Source: Limnohabitans sp.
GTDB lineage: Bacteria; Pseudomonadota; Gammaproteobacteria; Burkholderiales; Burkholderiaceae_C
Assembly: GCA_023260735.1 (NCBI GenBank)
Contig: JALQUL010000211.1
Coordinates: 1-12,618 of the forward strand
Length of the DNA: 12,618 nucleotides
Reading direction: 5' to 3'
In this document: positions 11,991-12,618 of the stretch, one piece after another
Layout of the letters: every line of letters starts with the position of its first letter
Numbering within the stretch: position 1 is the stretch's first letter
Notes under the pieces: generated by a model
Told to the model about the DNA's origin: nothing
What the model saw: the letters and a program-made list of their open reading frames with translations, nothing else
The model's database searches: none
Translations under genes and position numbers: made by a program

Positions 11991-12618
11991 AGTGCGCGAG
12001 CGATTAAAGATTAGTGAAGCTTGTCCGCTTATTCTTCCTTATCACATTGCGTTAGACGTCGCGCGCGAAAAAGCACGTGGTGCGAAAGCAATTGGTACGA
12101 CCGGTCGTGGTATCGGTCCTGCGTATGAAGATAAAGTTGCTCGCCGCGGTTTACGCGTTGGTGACCTATTTAACGCAGAAGACTTCGCAGCTAAGCTAAA
12201 AGAAGTGCTAGATGTTCATAACTTCACGCTTACGCAATACTATGGCGAAGAAGCAGTAGACTTTGATGAAACCTTAAAAGGTGCAATGGAAGTTGCTGAC
12301 ATCCTTAAAGCGATGGTTGTCGATGTAACTGACGAGCTAGACAAAGCGGACAAAGCAGGTTTACCTATCATGTTTGAAGGTGCCCAGGGCACACTTCTAG
12401 ACATCGACCACGGTACTTACCCTTATGTTACGTCGTCAAACACTACCGTTGGTGGTGTAGCGACGGGTGCTGGCTTTGGCCCACTTAAGCTAGATTACGT
12501 ATTGGGTATCGTTAAAGCATACACCACGCGTGTAGGCTCAGGTCCTTTCCCTACTGAATTAGATTGCGAAGTAGGTGAGCACTTAGGTGTTAAAGGTCAC
12601 GAGTTTGGCGATACTACA
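11983..12618 (+). CDS. purA: Adenylosuccinate synthetase fragment (foreign sequence at contig end)
   Basis: The plus-strand frame is open from 11983 to the window edge (212 codons) and begins GVPVRERLKISEACPLIL. It is the middle of adenylosuccinate synthetase, which joins IMP and aspartate with GTP in AMP synthesis. Conserved stretches include the IMP-binding IGTTGRGIGPAYEDKVARRG, FEGAQGTLLDIDHGTYPYV, SSNTTVGGVATGAG and KAYTTRVGSGPFPTEL. About half of the usual 430 residues are present; the N-terminal part with the P-loop is missing, and the 3' end lies beyond the window. The sequence most resembles gammaproteobacterial (Alteromonadales-like) PurA. Its codon usage is less AT-rich than the liv/nag block it abuts, so it does not belong to the same genome. 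Confidence 0.93.

Noticed and set aside
11983..12618. purA as a native neighbour of the catabolic cluster
   Set aside because: The N-terminal half is missing at a short shared word with livG, the orientation is opposed and composition differs; chimerism explains it better than gene order.
1..12618. CRISPR arrays, tRNA or rRNA genes, insertion sequences, integrase or att sites
   Set aside because: None was recognised by eye: no regularly spaced direct repeats, no tRNA or rRNA signatures, and no transposase or recombinase frames.

Overview
The window looks like one environmental or metagenomic contig whose body (about 58 to 11990) comes from an AT-rich proteobacterium. Its two ends appear to be joined to DNA from other genomes. 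The body is probably betaproteobacterial and Burkholderiales-like. The reasons are a nag-type gentisate gene set resembling that of Ralstonia U2, a GAF/Fis-type regulator, a LivF of the subfamily with an altered Walker A motif, and a CbbR/CysB-like LysR tail. Bases 1-57 are very GC-rich and read on the minus strand as glutamate synthase (gltB). Bases 11983-12618 read on the plus strand as a gammaproteobacterial-type adenylosuccinate synthetase (purA). Both joins fall on overlaps of about 8-11 bases shared by the two flanking genes, which is typical of misassembly or amplification chimeras.

Left half (58-3770): the 3' end of a LysR regulator gene; a membrane-anchored coiled-coil protein with a C-terminal double zinc ribbon; a DUF2306-like membrane protein on the opposite strand; and a DUF924-family protein. 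Next comes an intact MntA/HepT (MNT/HEPN) toxin-antitoxin operon with a 4-base overlap. It is followed by a small gene graveyard: the 3' end of a COG5606-like XRE antitoxin (minus) joined head-to-head to the 3' end of a PemK/MazF-like toxin (plus). A strong bidirectional terminator at 3735-3764 closes this region.

Right half (3827-11990, all minus strand): an aromatic catabolism block. In transcription order it holds the livG 3' end, livF, gentisate 1,2-dioxygenase (nagI-like), fumarylpyruvate hydrolase (nagK-like), maleylpyruvate isomerase (nagL-like) and a terminator. A GAF/PAS/Fis-HTH regulator without the AAA+ sigma-54 domain follows, then a Tat-exported GMC oxidoreductase and an aldehyde dehydrogenase. 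The three nag-type enzymes take gentisate to fumarate and pyruvate, and LivFG would be ATPases of an uptake system. The regulator probably controls the GMC/ALDH pair, which would oxidise an alcohol through an aldehyde to an acid. No ring hydroxylase that makes gentisate is present, so the link between the two modules is inferred.

I see no convincing novel multi-gene system. The points most worth a second look are the chimeric joins, the AAA+-less regulator with a palindrome at a class II activator position, the GMC enzyme lacking the usual second catalytic residue, the toxin-antitoxin graveyard, and the unassigned zinc-ribbon membrane protein. No rRNA, tRNA, CRISPR array, insertion sequence or replication origin was seen.
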